NCBI GenBank assembly: GCA_947502835.1
Contig: CANNBJ010000004.1
Span: 1-64,000, forward strand
DNA: 64,000 nt
From: Bdellovibrionales bacterium
GTDB lineage: Bacteria > Bdellovibrionota > UBA1018 > CAIMNF01
Direction of reading: 5' to 3'
The notes beneath the pieces are model-generated. The model had not been told where the DNA came from. It was given only the letters and a program-made list of their open reading frames with translations, and did not search any database. A program made the position numbers and the translations under genes. Positions 51,214 through 61,646 of the stretch are shown here, piece by piece. Position 1 is the first letter of the stretch, and each line of letters opens with the position of its first letter.

Positions 51214-53025
51214 ATGTCCGTTCTATTGAGTATTCACGAGCTGAAGTTCGCCTTTTCCCATAGGGTCCTCTTTGAGGGGCTGACCTTCAGTATTTCCCAG
51301 GGCGAAAAGATCGCGCTCATTGGTAGGAATGGAGCGGGCAAATCGACCTTGCTCAAAATTCTCTGCGGACAAATGGATGCGGATTCGGGCACGGTCGCTC
51401 GTTCCCGAGGACTCATCACAGGCTACCTCCCGCAGACTCCCGAGCTTGATCCTGCCTTGAGTGTGCGGGATACGGTTTATCAGGGCGTGAGTGGCGACGA
51501 AGACTGGGCCTCGGTGGGGGCAGCGGAAGAGGCGATTTCACGATTGTCATTGCCCGCGGATGCATTGGTGGGGTCGCTTTCGGGCGGCTGGAAGAAAAAG
51601 GTGGCTCTCGCCCGCGAGCTTGCGCGGAATCCGGATGTGCTTTTCCTCGATGAGCCGACCAACCACTTGGATGTCGAGAGCATTTTGTGGCTTGAGGATT
51701 ATTTGCGGGGAAGCTCAAAGAGTCTTGTGATCGTAAGTCATGACCGGGCATTCCTCAATCGCATCGTGAATCGTACGATTGAGGTCGATCGAAGAAACCC
51801 TGGCGGGATTTTAAGCGTGGACGCCGGGTATGATGAGTTCTTCAAAGTAAAGGAAGAGTACCTTGAGGCGCAAGCCTCGCGAGAGGAGTCGCTCAGGAAC
51901 ACTCTCAGGCGCGAGATCGAGTGGTTAAAGCGGGGAGCAAAGGCACGCACCACAAAGCAAAAGGCAAGGATTGATCGTGCTGAGGCGCTGAAGGTTGAGG
52001 TCCAGGACCTTGGAGTCAAAAACCGCGAACACTCCGTGAAGCTCGAGTGGGAAGGTGCTGATCGGAATGCTAAAAAGCTTGTGGAGCTGAAGTGCGTTTC
52101 AAAGAGCTATGGGGATCGCGTGATCCTGAGGGGCACGGATTTGCTGATCACTCCGAAATCACGCATCGGCTTGATCGGAAAGAACGGAACCGGAAAATCA
52201 ACGCTCATCAAGCTGATCGCGGGAGCCGAAGTCCCCGATTCAGGAGAGATCCGACGCGCGGATTCCTTGCAAGTGCTGTATTTTGAGCAAAACCGCGAGT
52301 CGCTCGATCCTGATTTGAGTGTTCTCAAAACCGTATGCCCTTATGGCGAGACGGTAGAGTTTCAGGGGAAGAAGCTTCATGTCAGGTCGTATCTTGACCG
52401 GTTTTTGTTCAGCGGGAGTGATGTCGATGTATTGGTCGGCAAGCTTTCAGGCGGCGAACAGGCGAGACTCCTGCTTGCGAGGCTCATGCTGAAGCCTGCG
52501 AATCTCCTCGTGCTCGATGAGCCCACCAATGACCTTGATTTTCAGACGCTCGGGGTACTTGAGGATTGTCTTGAGGAGTTTCCCGGGGCTGTCATTCTGG
52601 TCACCCATGACCGACGTTTTATGGACGAAGTCTGCAATCAGGTGATTGCGATCCCGGAGTTCATCACATTCTCCGACATGGCTCAGTGGGAGAAGTGGTT
52701 TCGGGCAAACCAGAAGGATGCGGTTGCCGCAGCCAAAGCACAGGCTTCTCAGGAGGCGCTTCAGTCAAAAACCGAGCAACGTAGCACCCGCAAAAAGCTC
52801 TCCTACAAGGAGCAGCTCGAGTTCGACAAGATGGAAGGCGTGATCCTTGAAAAAGAATCACGCATTGCGGAGCTTGAGGCGGAATCGGTGAAACCCGAAC
52901 TCCTTGCGAATTCTGTTAAGCTCACTGAGCTGACACGTGAAATGGGGGATCTCCAATCCGAGGTGGAGAGGCTCTATGCCAGATGGGCGGAGCTCGAAGC
53001 GAAAGTGGATCTGAAGGAAAAATGA
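51214..53025 (+). CDS. ABC-F ATPase (Uup-like)
   Basis: 603 residues with two ABC ATPase domains and no membrane part. Domain 1 has GRNGAGKST, LSGGWKKKVALAREL and VLFLDEPTNHLD; domain 2 has GKNGTGKST, LSGGEQARLLLARL and LLVLDEPTNDLD. The linker (about 225-280) and a C-terminal coiled coil (about 540-600) match Uup. ABC-F proteins act on the ribosome or on branched DNA structures. It is followed 33 bp later by an OpgB-like gene. Confidence 0.93.
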   Translation: MSVLLSIHELKFAFSHRVLFEGLTFSISQGEKIALIGRNGAGKSTLLKILCGQMDADSGTVARSRGLITGYLPQTPELDPALSVRDTVYQGVSGDEDWASVGAAEEAISRLSLPADALVGSLSGGWKKKVALARELARNPDVLFLDEPTNHLDVESILWLEDYLRGSSKSLVIVSHDRAFLNRIVNRTIEVDRRNPGGILSVDAGYDEFFKVKEEYLEAQASREESLRNTLRREIEWLKRGAKARTTKQKARIDRAEALKVEVQDLGVKNREHSVKLEWEGADRNAKKLVELKCVSKSYGDRVILRGTDLLITPKSRIGLIGKNGTGKSTLIKLIAGAEVPDSGEIRRADSLQVLYFEQNRESLDPDLSVLKTVCPYGETVEFQGKKLHVRSYLDRFLFSGSDVDVLVGKLSGGEQARLLLARLMLKPANLLVLDEPTNDLDFQTLGVLEDCLEEFPGAVILVTHDRRFMDEVCNQVIAIPEFITFSDMAQWEKWFRANQKDAVAAAKAQASQEALQSKTEQRSTRKKLSYKEQLEFDKMEGVILEKESRIAELEAESVKPELLANSVKLTELTREMGDLQSEVERLYARWAELEAKVDLKEK

Positions 53026-53058
53026 TCATCAGAAAAAGAGAGGCTGGAGGAATCTGAG

Positions 53059-54483
53059 ATGGGAGCATGGTTTGCTTTCTGGCATGCGTTTGGATGGTTT
53101 TTATTCGCGCATCTTCGTTGGCTGGTTCAAAGCTTCGGGAAAACATCTGTGGATCAGATTCTTTATCACCTAACGTTTGAGTCCCAGGGGGTTTTTCAGG
53201 CCGACTTCAAAATCATTCGAGGATATCTGATACAGGCCGTGGCGTTTCCTGTTTTTGGGATGCTCATGGTGGCTCTGATTCTTCGAAGACTCAATCAATC
53301 GAAACCCGAAGGAGTCCGGAAATGGGCGGCATCAGTTCCACTCACTTTGTTTCTCCTGAGCGCGATTCTGGCGGAGTCGGGGATCGGAGTCTCCAGGTAT
53401 TTGAGTGCGATTCGTGGAAAGGATTACATCGCTGAGCATTACTTGAAGCCGACAAGGTTCGAGAAGAGGACCACTCGCGGAAAGAATCTGGTGTTGATCT
53501 ATGCCGAGGGGATGGATGCAAGCTATGCCTCAAAGTCCTTGTTTGGCCGTAATTTGATCGAAAGTCTCACCGGGTTGGGTGGGGAGAGTTTTTCGGATTT
53601 CAGGCAAGCTCCCGGCACCGAGTGGACCATGGCGGGAATCGTCGCCAGTCAGTGCGGACTCCCCTTGAAGGCGGTCACCGTAGGCGAAATGAATGACCAA
53701 ATGGGGACGATCAAGTCTTTTTTGCCCCGTGCCACCTGCCTCGGGGATACCTTGAAGGGCTTCGGGTACCGAAATGTCTTTCTGGGGGGCGCATCGTTGA
53801 AGTTTGCCGGGAAAGGAAACTTCTTCATGTCCCATGGCTACGAAAAAGCATTTGGAAAAGAAGAGTGGCTGTTGACGGGAAGATACCGGGACTCTGATCT
53901 GAATGAATGGGGTCTTGGGGATGATGATCTGTTCAAGGAGGCTCGCTCGCAAGTGGACAGCCTCGCGGCCTCCGGGGCACCTTTTCATCTCACCATCCTA
54001 ACAGTGAATACCCATCCTCCCGAGGGCTTCTCGACGAGAAAATGCAAGTCGGCCGGGAAGAATTCCTTCGAGGACCGCATCACCTGCTCAGCGAATGAGA
54101 TCGCATCTTTTGTTACCTACCTTGGGGAGCGTGGTTACCTCGAGAATACCAATGTGGTGATTCTCGGGGATCATCTTTCGATGACCAATCCCCTCTCAGA
54201 TCGCTTGAGTCAGGTCCCCCGGAGGACCATCTTCAATCGTTGGATTGCGAGAGAGGGGGTCCGGAAAAACCAGGAGACGCTGGTTCATTTTGATTTCGCG
54301 GCCAGCATTCTTGACTTTATTGGAATTCACCCGGAATCGGGACGATACGGACTTGGATATTCCGCATTCTCACCAAGCAACCCGTCCGAATCCGAGTGGA
54401 GACTCACTGAACTTCAGGAGAATGTTCTGAATCGATCTCCTTTTTATTCGGATTTGTGGAAGCCGGTCAACACACCCTTCTAG
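53059..54483 (+). CDS. Phosphoglycerol transferase, OpgB/LTA synthase-like
   Basis: 474 residues. Three N-terminal membrane helices (about 5-25, 50-75, 88-110) and a large outer alkaline-phosphatase/sulfatase domain. The nucleophile region GTEWTMAGIVASQCGLPL is close to OpgB (MdoB) with Thr as nucleophile; metal sites include ILGDHLSM. It likely transfers phosphoglycerol from phosphatidylglycerol to periplasmic glucans or a surface polymer. GGAGG lies 8 nt before the ATG. It converges on serA with 17 bp of overlap. Confidence 0.86.
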   Translation: MGAWFAFWHAFGWFLFAHLRWLVQSFGKTSVDQILYHLTFESQGVFQADFKIIRGYLIQAVAFPVFGMLMVALILRRLNQSKPEGVRKWAASVPLTLFLLSAILAESGIGVSRYLSAIRGKDYIAEHYLKPTRFEKRTTRGKNLVLIYAEGMDASYASKSLFGRNLIESLTGLGGESFSDFRQAPGTEWTMAGIVASQCGLPLKAVTVGEMNDQMGTIKSFLPRATCLGDTLKGFGYRNVFLGGASLKFAGKGNFFMSHGYEKAFGKEEWLLTGRYRDSDLNEWGLGDDDLFKEARSQVDSLAASGAPFHLTILTVNTHPPEGFSTRKCKSAGKNSFEDRITCSANEIASFVTYLGERGYLENTNVVILGDHLSMTNPLSDRLSQVPRRTIFNRWIAREGVRKNQETLVHFDFAASILDFIGIHPESGRYGLGYSAFSPSNPSESEWRLTELQENVLNRSPFYSDLWKPVNTPF

Positions 54484-55666
54484 TGCGAATCGCGGTCTTC
54501 AGTTGCTCGATCGAGTGGATGAGGTCGTCCGTAATGGGCTGGTTCAAATCCACAATCAAGTAACCTAGATCCTGATCGGTGTGAAGGCTCTGGGCTTGGA
54601 TGTTTGCGCCGTACTCGGACAAAATCCGGTTGATGTCCTTCAAGACCCCCTTCACGTTTTGGTGGACATTGGTGAGGCGGGTGTTGCCACGATCAAGAGG
54701 CACGTCGACTTGCGGGAAGTTCACGGCACGCAATGTGGATCCGGTTTGGGCGAAACGAATCAGGGTCGAGGCCACCTCGCGACCGATGTTTACTTGCGCC
54801 TCTTCGGTGGCTCCTCCGATATGAGGGGTGAGGATCACGTTTTCGACGCCTTGGAGAGGTGACGGATAGCCGGGTTGATTGTTCTCGGGCTCCTCGGGGT
54901 ACACGTCAAGTGCGCAGCCACCCAGGTGTTTTGAACGTACTGCTTCTTCGAGCGCCGGAATCACGACCACATCCCCGCGGGAGGCATTGATGAGGCAGGC
55001 GCCTTGTTTCATTTTGGCGAGTTCTTCTTTTCCAATCATGTTTCGGGTTGCATCGGTCGCCGGCACATGAAGAGTCACAAAGTCAGCCGTTTCGAGCACT
55101 TCTTCGAGTGTCGACATGGGCTTTGCATTTCCAAGAGGCAGTTTTGAAATGATGTCGTAGAAGACAACCCGCATCCCGAAGGCCTCGGCAAGATACGACA
55201 CTTGCGACCCGATGTTGCCATAGCCTACGATGCCAAGGGTTTTGCCACGCACCTCAAAGCATTGGGCTGAGCTTTTGTTCCAGATGCCCTGATGCATCTC
55301 GATATTCCGGGTGCCGAGTTTTCTGGACAGCATGACGATTTCGGCAAGCACCATTTCGGCAACACTTCGGGTGTTGCTGAAAGGAGCATTGAAAACGACC
55401 ACTCCGTGATCGCGCGCAGCTTTCAAATCGACCTGGTTGGTGCCCACGCAAAAGCATCCGACGGTCGAAACGCTTTTTGCAGCCTCAAAAACCTTGCGTG
55501 TGAGATAGGTTTTGCTTCGGATTCCAAGAATGTCGTAGCCCGGGAGCTTGGCAATGAGCTCGTCTTCGGTCAGTGCGCCCTTTAATGAATCCACTTTAAA
55601 GCCGTCTTTCAAAAACAGATCTCGGGCCAAGGGATGAATGTTTTCGAGGAGAAGAACCTTTTGCAT
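54467..55666 (-). CDS. serA: D-3-phosphoglycerate dehydrogenase
   Basis: 399 residues from ATG 55666. 2-Hydroxyacid dehydrogenase fold: GKTLGIVGYGNIGSQVSYLAE (NAD site), catalytic Arg, Glu and His in ASRGDVV, EEPENN and TPHIGGAT. A C-terminal ACT domain (about 325-399) suggests feedback by serine, as in E. coli SerA. First step of serine synthesis. No ribosome site; TACCCT lies 7 nt before the start. Confidence 0.94.
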   Translation of the reverse strand: MQKVLLLENIHPLARDLFLKDGFKVDSLKGALTEDELIAKLPGYDILGIRSKTYLTRKVFEAAKSVSTVGCFCVGTNQVDLKAARDHGVVVFNAPFSNTRSVAEMVLAEIVMLSRKLGTRNIEMHQGIWNKSSAQCFEVRGKTLGIVGYGNIGSQVSYLAEAFGMRVVFYDIISKLPLGNAKPMSTLEEVLETADFVTLHVPATDATRNMIGKEELAKMKQGACLINASRGDVVVIPALEEAVRSKHLGGCALDVYPEEPENNQPGYPSPLQGVENVILTPHIGGATEEAQVNIGREVASTLIRFAQTGSTLRAVNFPQVDVPLDRGNTRLTNVHQNVKGVLKDINRILSEYGANIQAQSLHTDQDLGYLIVDLNQPITDDLIHSIEQLKTAIRTRRVC

Positions 55667-55824
55667 GTAGCCAAGGGTATCACAAGGCAGGGTAAAAAGG
55701 GACACACTTTTCCTTATGGATTCAGGGGGTTATTCTGGGGGAGTATGAGCATAGGGGCGGAACTGGCGATTGTTTTATCGGCTCTCGGGACTGCGGTGTC
55801 TTTGGTGATCTCCTGAAAGATTTT

Positions 55825-55833
55825 TGCTAGTCT
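55825..55833 (+). promoter_or_regulatory. Extended -10 of uvrB (leaderless)
   Basis: TGC-TAGTCT: -10 TAGTCT (55828-55833) with an upstream TGn extension, ending 6 nt before the GTG at 55840. A usable -35 is not clear (TTGGTG is 20 nt away), as is common for extended -10 promoters. Confidence 0.5.
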
Positions 55834-55839
55834 CTCGGG

Positions 55840-57954
55840 GTGGCATTCTTCACTGAAAAACCATTTTCCTTGGCTGCGGGATTTCAACCCACGGGCGATC
55901 AACCGGAGGCCATAGAAAAACTCGTCCGCGGGATCAATGCCAAATCTGCTTCTCAAGTCCTTCTCGGGGTTACCGGATCCGGAAAGACCTTCACCATGGC
56001 AAACGTGATCTCCCGGGTGAATCGCCCGACACTGATTCTTTGCCACAACAAAACCCTGGCGGCCCAGCTCTATACCGAGTTCAAGGAATTCTTCCCTGAC
56101 AATGCGGTGGAGTATTTTGTCAGCTATTACGATTACTATCAGCCCGAGGCCTACATTCCGACCACCGATACCTACATCGAAAAGGATTCCCAGATCAATG
56201 ACGAGATCGACAAGCTCAGGCACTCGGCGACGCGGTCGCTCCTTGAGCGAAATGATGTGATCATTGTTTCGTCCGTGTCCTGCATTTATGGTCTTGGAAG
56301 CCCCGAGGCCTATGAGGGATTGATTCTTCATATTGAAACGGGGAAGGAATACAACCGGCAGGAGGTACTGAAGAAACTCCTTGAGATTCAATACAAGCGC
56401 AATGACATTGATTTTCATCGGGGGACGTTCCGGGTGCGGGGAGAGGTGGTCGAGATCTATCCTGCGTACGAGGAGGAAGTGGCGATTCGCCTTGAGTTTT
56501 TCGGCGATGAGATTGAGGCGATTTCGACCTTTGATCCATTGCGTGGGATTCGCTACGAGAAGATTCCGAAAGTCACGATTTACCCCGCCAGTCACTATGT
56601 GACAACACTCGACAACCGGAAGCGCGCCATGGATTCCATCCGGGAGGAATTGCGGGAGCGGCTTGTCGAGTTGAATGCTCAAAACAAGTTGCTTGAGGCT
56701 CAAAGGCTTTCACAGCGAACGCTCTTTGATCTTGAGATGATGGAGCAGGTCGGGTTTTGTCAAGGAATTGAGAACTATTCGCGCCACTTGACGGGACGCA
56801 ATCCCGGAGATCCACCGCCCACGCTGATGGACTATTTTCCGAAAAACTGGCTTTGTTTTGTGGATGAGAGCCATGTGACGGTTTCACAAATCGGCGGGAT
56901 GTACCGGGGCGATCGCGCACGCAAGATGAATCTCGTGGAGCATGGATTCCGGCTGCCAAGTGCACTTGACAACCGGCCGCTCAACTTCGAGGAGTGGGAG
57001 AAGATCCTGGGCCAGTGTGTTTATGTTTCCGCAACTCCCGGCGATTATGAGCTGAAGCTGACAAACGGCGATGTTGCGCAACAAGTGATCCGGCCCACCG
57101 GACTTCTCGATCCGATCGTGGAAGTGCGGGGCGCGCAAACACAGGTGGATGATCTGCTGTCCGAGATCAGGATTCGTGTGGAACGCAACGAGCGGGTATT
57201 GGTCACGACCCTTACGAAGCGGTTGGCCGAGGACCTCACGCGATACTACACCGAAAAGAAAATCAAAGTGAAATACCTGCACTCCGACATCGAGACCCTC
57301 GAGCGAGTCGAGATTCTTCGGGATCTCAGGCTTGGAACGTTTGATGTCCTGATCGGGATCAATCTTCTTCGGGAAGGCTTGGATCTGCCGGAAGTATCAC
57401 TTGTGGCCATCATGGATGCCGACAAGGAGGGCTTTTTGCGATCGGAGCGATCGCTCATTCAGACCATCGGTCGGGCTGCGCGGAATGCGAATGGATTTGT
57501 GATTCTCTATGCAGACAAGATCACGGGCTCCATGCAAATCGCCATGCGCGAAACCTCGCGCAGACGGGAGATCCAGGAGACATACAATCGAGAACATGGG
57601 ATCGTCCCGCAAACCATCCGGAAAAAGATTGCGGAGAGGATTGAGGCCGAAAGCGATTCGGTACTGGGGCAGGGCCTATGGCCATCTGCCGCGGCAAGAA
57701 GTGCCGGAGTGGCCGCCGGCAAAAGCGCAGCTTCGGATCCTGCACTCATGCTGGATTATGTCGATGAGGCATCGAGGATTGACGCGATCAAGATTCTGCT
57801 CGGAGAGCGGTTCAAGAGCATTGAAAAAATCCCTGCAGTGCTGAAGAAGCTCGACAAGGAGATGAAAGAGGCCGCGTCGAATCTGGAGTTCGAAAAGGCC
57901 GCTGAACTCAGGGATTTGATCAAGAGGGTGAAATTTCTGTCACTGGAGATCTAG
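55840..57954 (+). CDS. uvrB: Excinuclease ABC subunit B
   Basis: 704 residues, normal length (about 670) plus a small insert near 615-640. Motifs: [14 protein letters not shown] (Walker A), YYQPEAYIP and [11 protein letters not shown] of the beta-hairpin, FVDESHVT, and the QTIGRAARN motif VI; the C-terminal UVR motif ([14 protein letters not shown]) contacts UvrC. It verifies DNA damage in nucleotide excision repair. The start is GTG, with a -10 box 6 nt before it and no ribosome site, so the transcript is probably leaderless. Confidence 0.96.
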   Translation: MAFFTEKPFSLAAGFQPTGDQPEAIEKLVRGINAKSASQVLLGVTGSGKTFTMANVISRVNRPTLILCHNKTLAAQLYTEFKEFFPDNAVEYFVSYYDYYQPEAYIPTTDTYIEKDSQINDEIDKLRHSATRSLLERNDVIIVSSVSCIYGLGSPEAYEGLILHIETGKEYNRQEVLKKLLEIQYKRNDIDFHRGTFRVRGEVVEIYPAYEEEVAIRLEFFGDEIEAISTFDPLRGIRYEKIPKVTIYPASHYVTTLDNRKRAMDSIREELRERLVELNAQNKLLEAQRLSQRTLFDLEMMEQVGFCQGIENYSRHLTGRNPGDPPPTLMDYFPKNWLCFVDESHVTVSQIGGMYRGDRARKMNLVEHGFRLPSALDNRPLNFEEWEKILGQCVYVSATPGDYELKLTNGDVAQQVIRPTGLLDPIVEVRGAQTQVDDLLSEIRIRVERNERVLVTTLTKRLAEDLTRYYTEKKIKVKYLHSDIETLERVEILRDLRLGTFDVLIGINLLREGLDLPEVSLVAIMDADKEGFLRSERSLIQTIGRAARNANGFVILYADKITGSMQIAMRETSRRREIQETYNREHGIVPQTIRKKIAERIEAESDSVLGQGLWPSAAARSAGVAAGKSAASDPALMLDYVDEASRIDAIKILLGERFKSIEKIPAVLKKLDKEMKEAASNLEFEKAAELRDLIKRVKFLSLEI

Positions 57955-57974
57955 AAAAGCGAGCTCATGGATGC

Positions 57975-59978
57975 CTAGGGGCGCGCAAGCTCCCAGGCTT
58001 CGCGGATCGCGCGTTTCGCATCGATTTCGGTCGCAAGTTTGGCTCCCCCGATCACGCGAAATGGGATTCCGTTTTTCTCGCATACCTCTTTCAAGGCGAT
58101 TTCCGATTCCTGTCCTGCGCACAAAATCACCTGTTGCGCAGGGATGAGTTTTTTTGTTCCATCCTTCAACACCACCGAAACGCCTTCGGGGGTGATTGAC
58201 TCATAGCTCAAGGAATTGAAATAGCGAACCCCCGAGCGTTTCAAGTCAAGACGGTGAATCCAGCCCGTGGTTTTTCCGAGCCCCCGTCCCATGCCTCCCG
58301 AGCTTCGTTGCAGAAGGGTCAGGGACAGCCTGGTGCGCGCCGGTTTGAAATTCGGAATGAGGCCGCTCTTCTGGGTCGGATCAATTCCCCAGTGTTTGAA
58401 ATAGGCTTTCGAGTCGAGATCAAACTCGGAGTGCTGATGCAGGATGTAGCTTGCGGTATCGATTGCGATTCCGCCCGCGCCGATGATCACGATGATGTGT
58501 TTCGGGGCAACCTTGCCGGACAGGATCTCATCATAGCGGTGTACATGGGGAAGATCGGAGCCCGGGATCGAGGGGATGCGGGGCTTCACGCCGGTTGCAA
58601 GAATCACTTCGTCAAATCCCTTGATCTCGAATGCGCCCTTGATCTCGCGATTGAGACGGATTTGTCCGCCCAAGCGCTTGATTTCGGAAACCCAGTGATC
58701 AATCGACCCCTGATACTCGCCCTTGCCCGGAATTCGCGCGGCAAGGTTGAACTGACCTCCAAGAGAACCTGATTTTTCGAATACGGTGACCGTGTGTCCG
58801 GCTTCGAGGAGTCGGATTGCAGCGTTCAAGCCCGCGGGCCCTGCGCCAATGACGGCGAATTTCTTCGGGTTTTTTGCTGGAGTGAGGATCCAGTCCTGCT
58901 CTTCGCAGGCTGCTGGATTGACGAGGCAGGAAGCCTTCTTGTTTTCAAAGATGTGATCGAGGCATGCCTGATTGCAGGCAATGCACGGATTGATTTCGGA
59001 AACCCGATTCTCAGCAGTCTTCAGGACGAAATATGGATCCGCAAGAAACGGGCGGGCCATGGAGACGAGATCGGCATCGCCCCGGGCGATCACTTCCTCT
59101 GCGGTGAGTGGATCGTTGATCCGGTTGGTGGCAATGACGGGAATCCGGACGGCTTCTTTGAGTTCTGCAGTGACCTTGGTGAATGCGGCCCGTGGTACCA
59201 CGGATGCGATCGTGGGGATTCGTGCCTCGTGCCAGCCGATTCCTGAATTCAGGATCGTGACGCCTGCTCGCTTCAATTCTTTTGCAAATTTTACGATCTC
59301 CTCCGGCGCAGCTCCCCCCTCGACGAGATCAAGGATGGAAATCCGGAAGATGAGAATGAAGTCCGGGCCCACGCGCTTTCGGGTTTCACGCACGATCTCG
59401 AGGGCGAATCGCATCCGGTTTTCGAGGGATCCGCCGAATTCGTCGGTCCTGCGGTTGGTGCGTTCCGACCAGAATTGGTGGATCAGGTAGCCTTCCGACC
59501 CCATGATCTCAACGCCGTCATAGCCTGCGAGTTTGGCGTTCTCGGCGGCTTTTGCAAAATCCCCGATTGTGGAGCGAACCAGAAATCCGGGCATGGCAAA
59601 GGGTGTGAAGGGGGAAATGGGAGACTTCAAACGCGAAGGGGCGACCAGGAAGGGGTGATAGGAGTAGCGTCCCGCATGGAGCAGTTGCAGGCAGATCTTG
59701 GCTTCATGCTCATGAACGGCTTTCGTTAAATCTTGATGGGCGCGGGCCAGGGACTTCGAGTGGAAGGAGCCTCCTCCCGGGGTCAGGCGTCCCAAACGGT
59801 TCGGGGAATACCCTCCCGTGATGATGAGCCCGACGCCGCCCTTTGCGCGCTCGACGAAGTAGCGGGTGAGGGCCGGCAGGTCGCGCTTGTGGTCCTCAAG
59901 GCCCGTATGCATGGAGCCCATCACAAAGCGGTTTTTCAGGGTTGTGAATCCGAGGGAGAGCGGAGCCAAGACTTTCAT
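57975..59978 (-). CDS. fadH: 2,4-Dienoyl-CoA reductase / NADH:flavin oxidoreductase
   Basis: 667 residues from ATG 59978. N-terminal OYE-type TIM barrel with FMN (GSMHTGLE, HQFWSERTNRRTDEFGGS), a four-cysteine Fe-S site (C-x2-C-x3-C, then C about 11 residues on) near residue 335, and a C-terminal FAD/NAD module (VIGAGPAGLNAA near residue 380). FadH reduces 2,4-dienoyl-CoA in unsaturated fatty-acid breakdown; related enoate reductases look alike, so the substrate is not certain. -10 TAGACT ends 8 nt before the ATG. It diverges from the peptide-binding protein gene. Confidence 0.92.
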   Translation of the reverse strand: MKVLAPLSLGFTTLKNRFVMGSMHTGLEDHKRDLPALTRYFVERAKGGVGLIITGGYSPNRLGRLTPGGGSFHSKSLARAHQDLTKAVHEHEAKICLQLLHAGRYSYHPFLVAPSRLKSPISPFTPFAMPGFLVRSTIGDFAKAAENAKLAGYDGVEIMGSEGYLIHQFWSERTNRRTDEFGGSLENRMRFALEIVRETRKRVGPDFILIFRISILDLVEGGAAPEEIVKFAKELKRAGVTILNSGIGWHEARIPTIASVVPRAAFTKVTAELKEAVRIPVIATNRINDPLTAEEVIARGDADLVSMARPFLADPYFVLKTAENRVSEINPCIACNQACLDHIFENKKASCLVNPAACEEQDWILTPAKNPKKFAVIGAGPAGLNAAIRLLEAGHTVTVFEKSGSLGGQFNLAARIPGKGEYQGSIDHWVSEIKRLGGQIRLNREIKGAFEIKGFDEVILATGVKPRIPSIPGSDLPHVHRYDEILSGKVAPKHIIVIIGAGGIAIDTASYILHQHSEFDLDSKAYFKHWGIDPTQKSGLIPNFKPARTRLSLTLLQRSSGGMGRGLGKTTGWIHRLDLKRSGVRYFNSLSYESITPEGVSVVLKDGTKKLIPAQQVILCAGQESEIALKEVCEKNGIPFRVIGGAKLATEIDAKRAIREAWELARP

Positions 59979-59986
59979 GGCTTTCG

Positions 59987-59992
59987 AGTCTA
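59987..59992 (-). promoter_or_regulatory. Candidate -10 of fadH (leaderless)
   Basis: Minus strand TAGACT within CGCTAGACT, 8 nt before the ATG at 59978. The -35 is weak. Confidence 0.45.
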
Positions 59993-60027
59993 GCGTTTTT
60001 TTTGCTCCTTCGATACAGTTTTGCGCA

Positions 60028-61566
60028 ATGAAATCCAGAATTGTGTGTCTCGGTTTTGCCCTTTTTTTCCCAGTGTCCATCGCCTCATCCGCCACCTTCA
60101 AGTTCAGGCTCCTGGCTGAACCCGCGACCTTCGATTGGAACCTTGCGAGCACGCTCGTGGAGACGCCGATTGTGATGAATGTGATGGAGGGGCTCACGGA
60201 GGTCGATCAGAAGTTGAAGCCCGTGCCCTGCCTTGCCGAGAAGATCGATATTTCGAAGGACCAGAAAGTGTACACATTCCGGCTCAGGAAAAATGTGAAG
60301 TGGTCGGATGGAACGCCACTCTCCGCGCGCGATTTCGTGGAGGGATGGAGGCGCTTGCTCACTCCGGCAACGGCCGCGCCCTACGCATATCTCTTGTATG
60401 ATGTGGCGGGGGCGGAGGCGTTTCACAAAAAGGAGGAGAGTGATTTTTCAAAGGTGGGGGTCGTGGCAAAAGACGACGCCACCCTTCAGGTGACGCTCAA
60501 GCATCCGGTGGCGTATTTTCAGTATCTCACGGGATTCTGGCCGCTCTTTCCGATTCGGAAGGACGTGATCGACAAGGAAGGTGCGGGCTGGGCAAAGCCC
60601 GGAAAGATGGTGACTTTAGGACCGTACATTCTTGACAGCTATCAGATGCAAACGAAGATTGGCCTGAAAGCGAATCCATTTTATTGGAGAAAAACGGGGA
60701 ATGTGACCGAGGCCACGGCACAAATCATCAAGGACAGCTCCACTGCGCTCAATGTTTTCAAGTCAGGCGGAATTCAGATGATGCAGGATCTTTCGCCCAA
60801 CGATCTGAAGGTTGCGCGGCCCATGCCGCAGTTCAAGACCTTTCCCTATCTGAAGACGTATTATCTCGCCTTTCGCACCAAGGGGTCGGTTGCCGAGAAC
60901 ATGAACCTCCGTCTTGCGATCGCGCATGCGATCAACCGGAAGCCGATTCCCTCGGTTCTGAATGGAACCCAAAAGGTCGCCTCAACGATGATTCCCCCGC
61001 GTGTGATCGGACATGATCCGAAGATGGCGGTGCCCTTTGATCCTGAAAAGGCGAAAGAGTATCTGAAAAAATCCGGACTTGATCCGAAGACCCTGAAGCT
61101 CGAGCTTGTGGGACGAAACAGTGAACGCCCCCAGATCATGGCCCAATACCTTCAAAGCGAGCTCAAGAAAAACCTCGGAGTGGATTTGCAGATCCAGCTG
61201 TTTGATCACAAGGTGTTCCGCTCCCAGTTGACCACGGCGAATTTTCCGATGATGCTCATGGTTTGGGCCGCGGATTACCCTGATGGAGACACCTTCATGG
61301 GGCTCTTTGAAACGGGTACTGGCAACAACATGACCCGGTACTCGAACGCGAAGGTCGATGAAAACATCAAGAAGGCGCGGGAGGATTGGAACTCGGTGAA
61401 GCGCGATCTTCTTTATAAAGAGGCACAGCGGATCCTTCAAGTCCAGGAGGCTGCCGTTCTGCCCCTCTACTATGAGGAAAACGAGGCACTTGTTGCTTCG
61501 GGGGTGAAGGGGTTCTCCATCAATCCGATTGGGTATTTCTTCCTGAAAGACATTTCCGTTCAATGA
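60028..61566 (+). CDS. Peptide ABC transporter substrate-binding protein
   Basis: 512 residues, solute-binding protein family 5 (OppA/DppA type). Signal peptide about 1-21 (ending IASSA). Typical family motifs: FRLRKNVKWSDGTPLSARDFV near residue 80 and AIAHAINRKPI near 300. It binds oligopeptides in the periplasm. The permease and ATPase genes are not beside it. The ATG is used; a longer upstream reading crosses the divergent promoter. TACAGT lies 8 nt before the ATG, with no ribosome site. Confidence 0.92.
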   Translation: MKSRIVCLGFALFFPVSIASSATFKFRLLAEPATFDWNLASTLVETPIVMNVMEGLTEVDQKLKPVPCLAEKIDISKDQKVYTFRLRKNVKWSDGTPLSARDFVEGWRRLLTPATAAPYAYLLYDVAGAEAFHKKEESDFSKVGVVAKDDATLQVTLKHPVAYFQYLTGFWPLFPIRKDVIDKEGAGWAKPGKMVTLGPYILDSYQMQTKIGLKANPFYWRKTGNVTEATAQIIKDSSTALNVFKSGGIQMMQDLSPNDLKVARPMPQFKTFPYLKTYYLAFRTKGSVAENMNLRLAIAHAINRKPIPSVLNGTQKVASTMIPPRVIGHDPKMAVPFDPEKAKEYLKKSGLDPKTLKLELVGRNSERPQIMAQYLQSELKKNLGVDLQIQLFDHKVFRSQLTTANFPMMLMVWAADYPDGDTFMGLFETGTGNNMTRYSNAKVDENIKKAREDWNSVKRDLLYKEAQRILQVQEAAVLPLYYEENEALVASGVKGFSINPIGYFFLKDISVQ

Positions 61567-61599
61567 AAAAAGTTGATTTTTAGGTCCTTGGCTTTTCTT

Positions 61600-61628
61600 T
61601 TGCTCCGAGTGGTTTTGTCAATTACACT
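61600..61628 (+). promoter_or_regulatory. Promoter of the lipoprotein gene 61647
   Basis: -35 TTGCTC (61600-61605), 17-nt spacer, -10 TACACT (61623-61628), then a leader of about 12 nt carrying AAGGGAG. Confidence 0.55.
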
Positions 61629-61646
61629 GTCTCAAGGGAGTGTTTC

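Noticed and set aside
55745-55816. 23-codon hydrophobic peptide frame (MSIGAELAIVLSALGT...) between serA and uvrB
   Set aside because: The purine-rich stretch before its ATG is only 1 nt away, too close for a ribosome site, and the frame overlaps the probable uvrB promoter. Not listed as a gene without conservation evidence.
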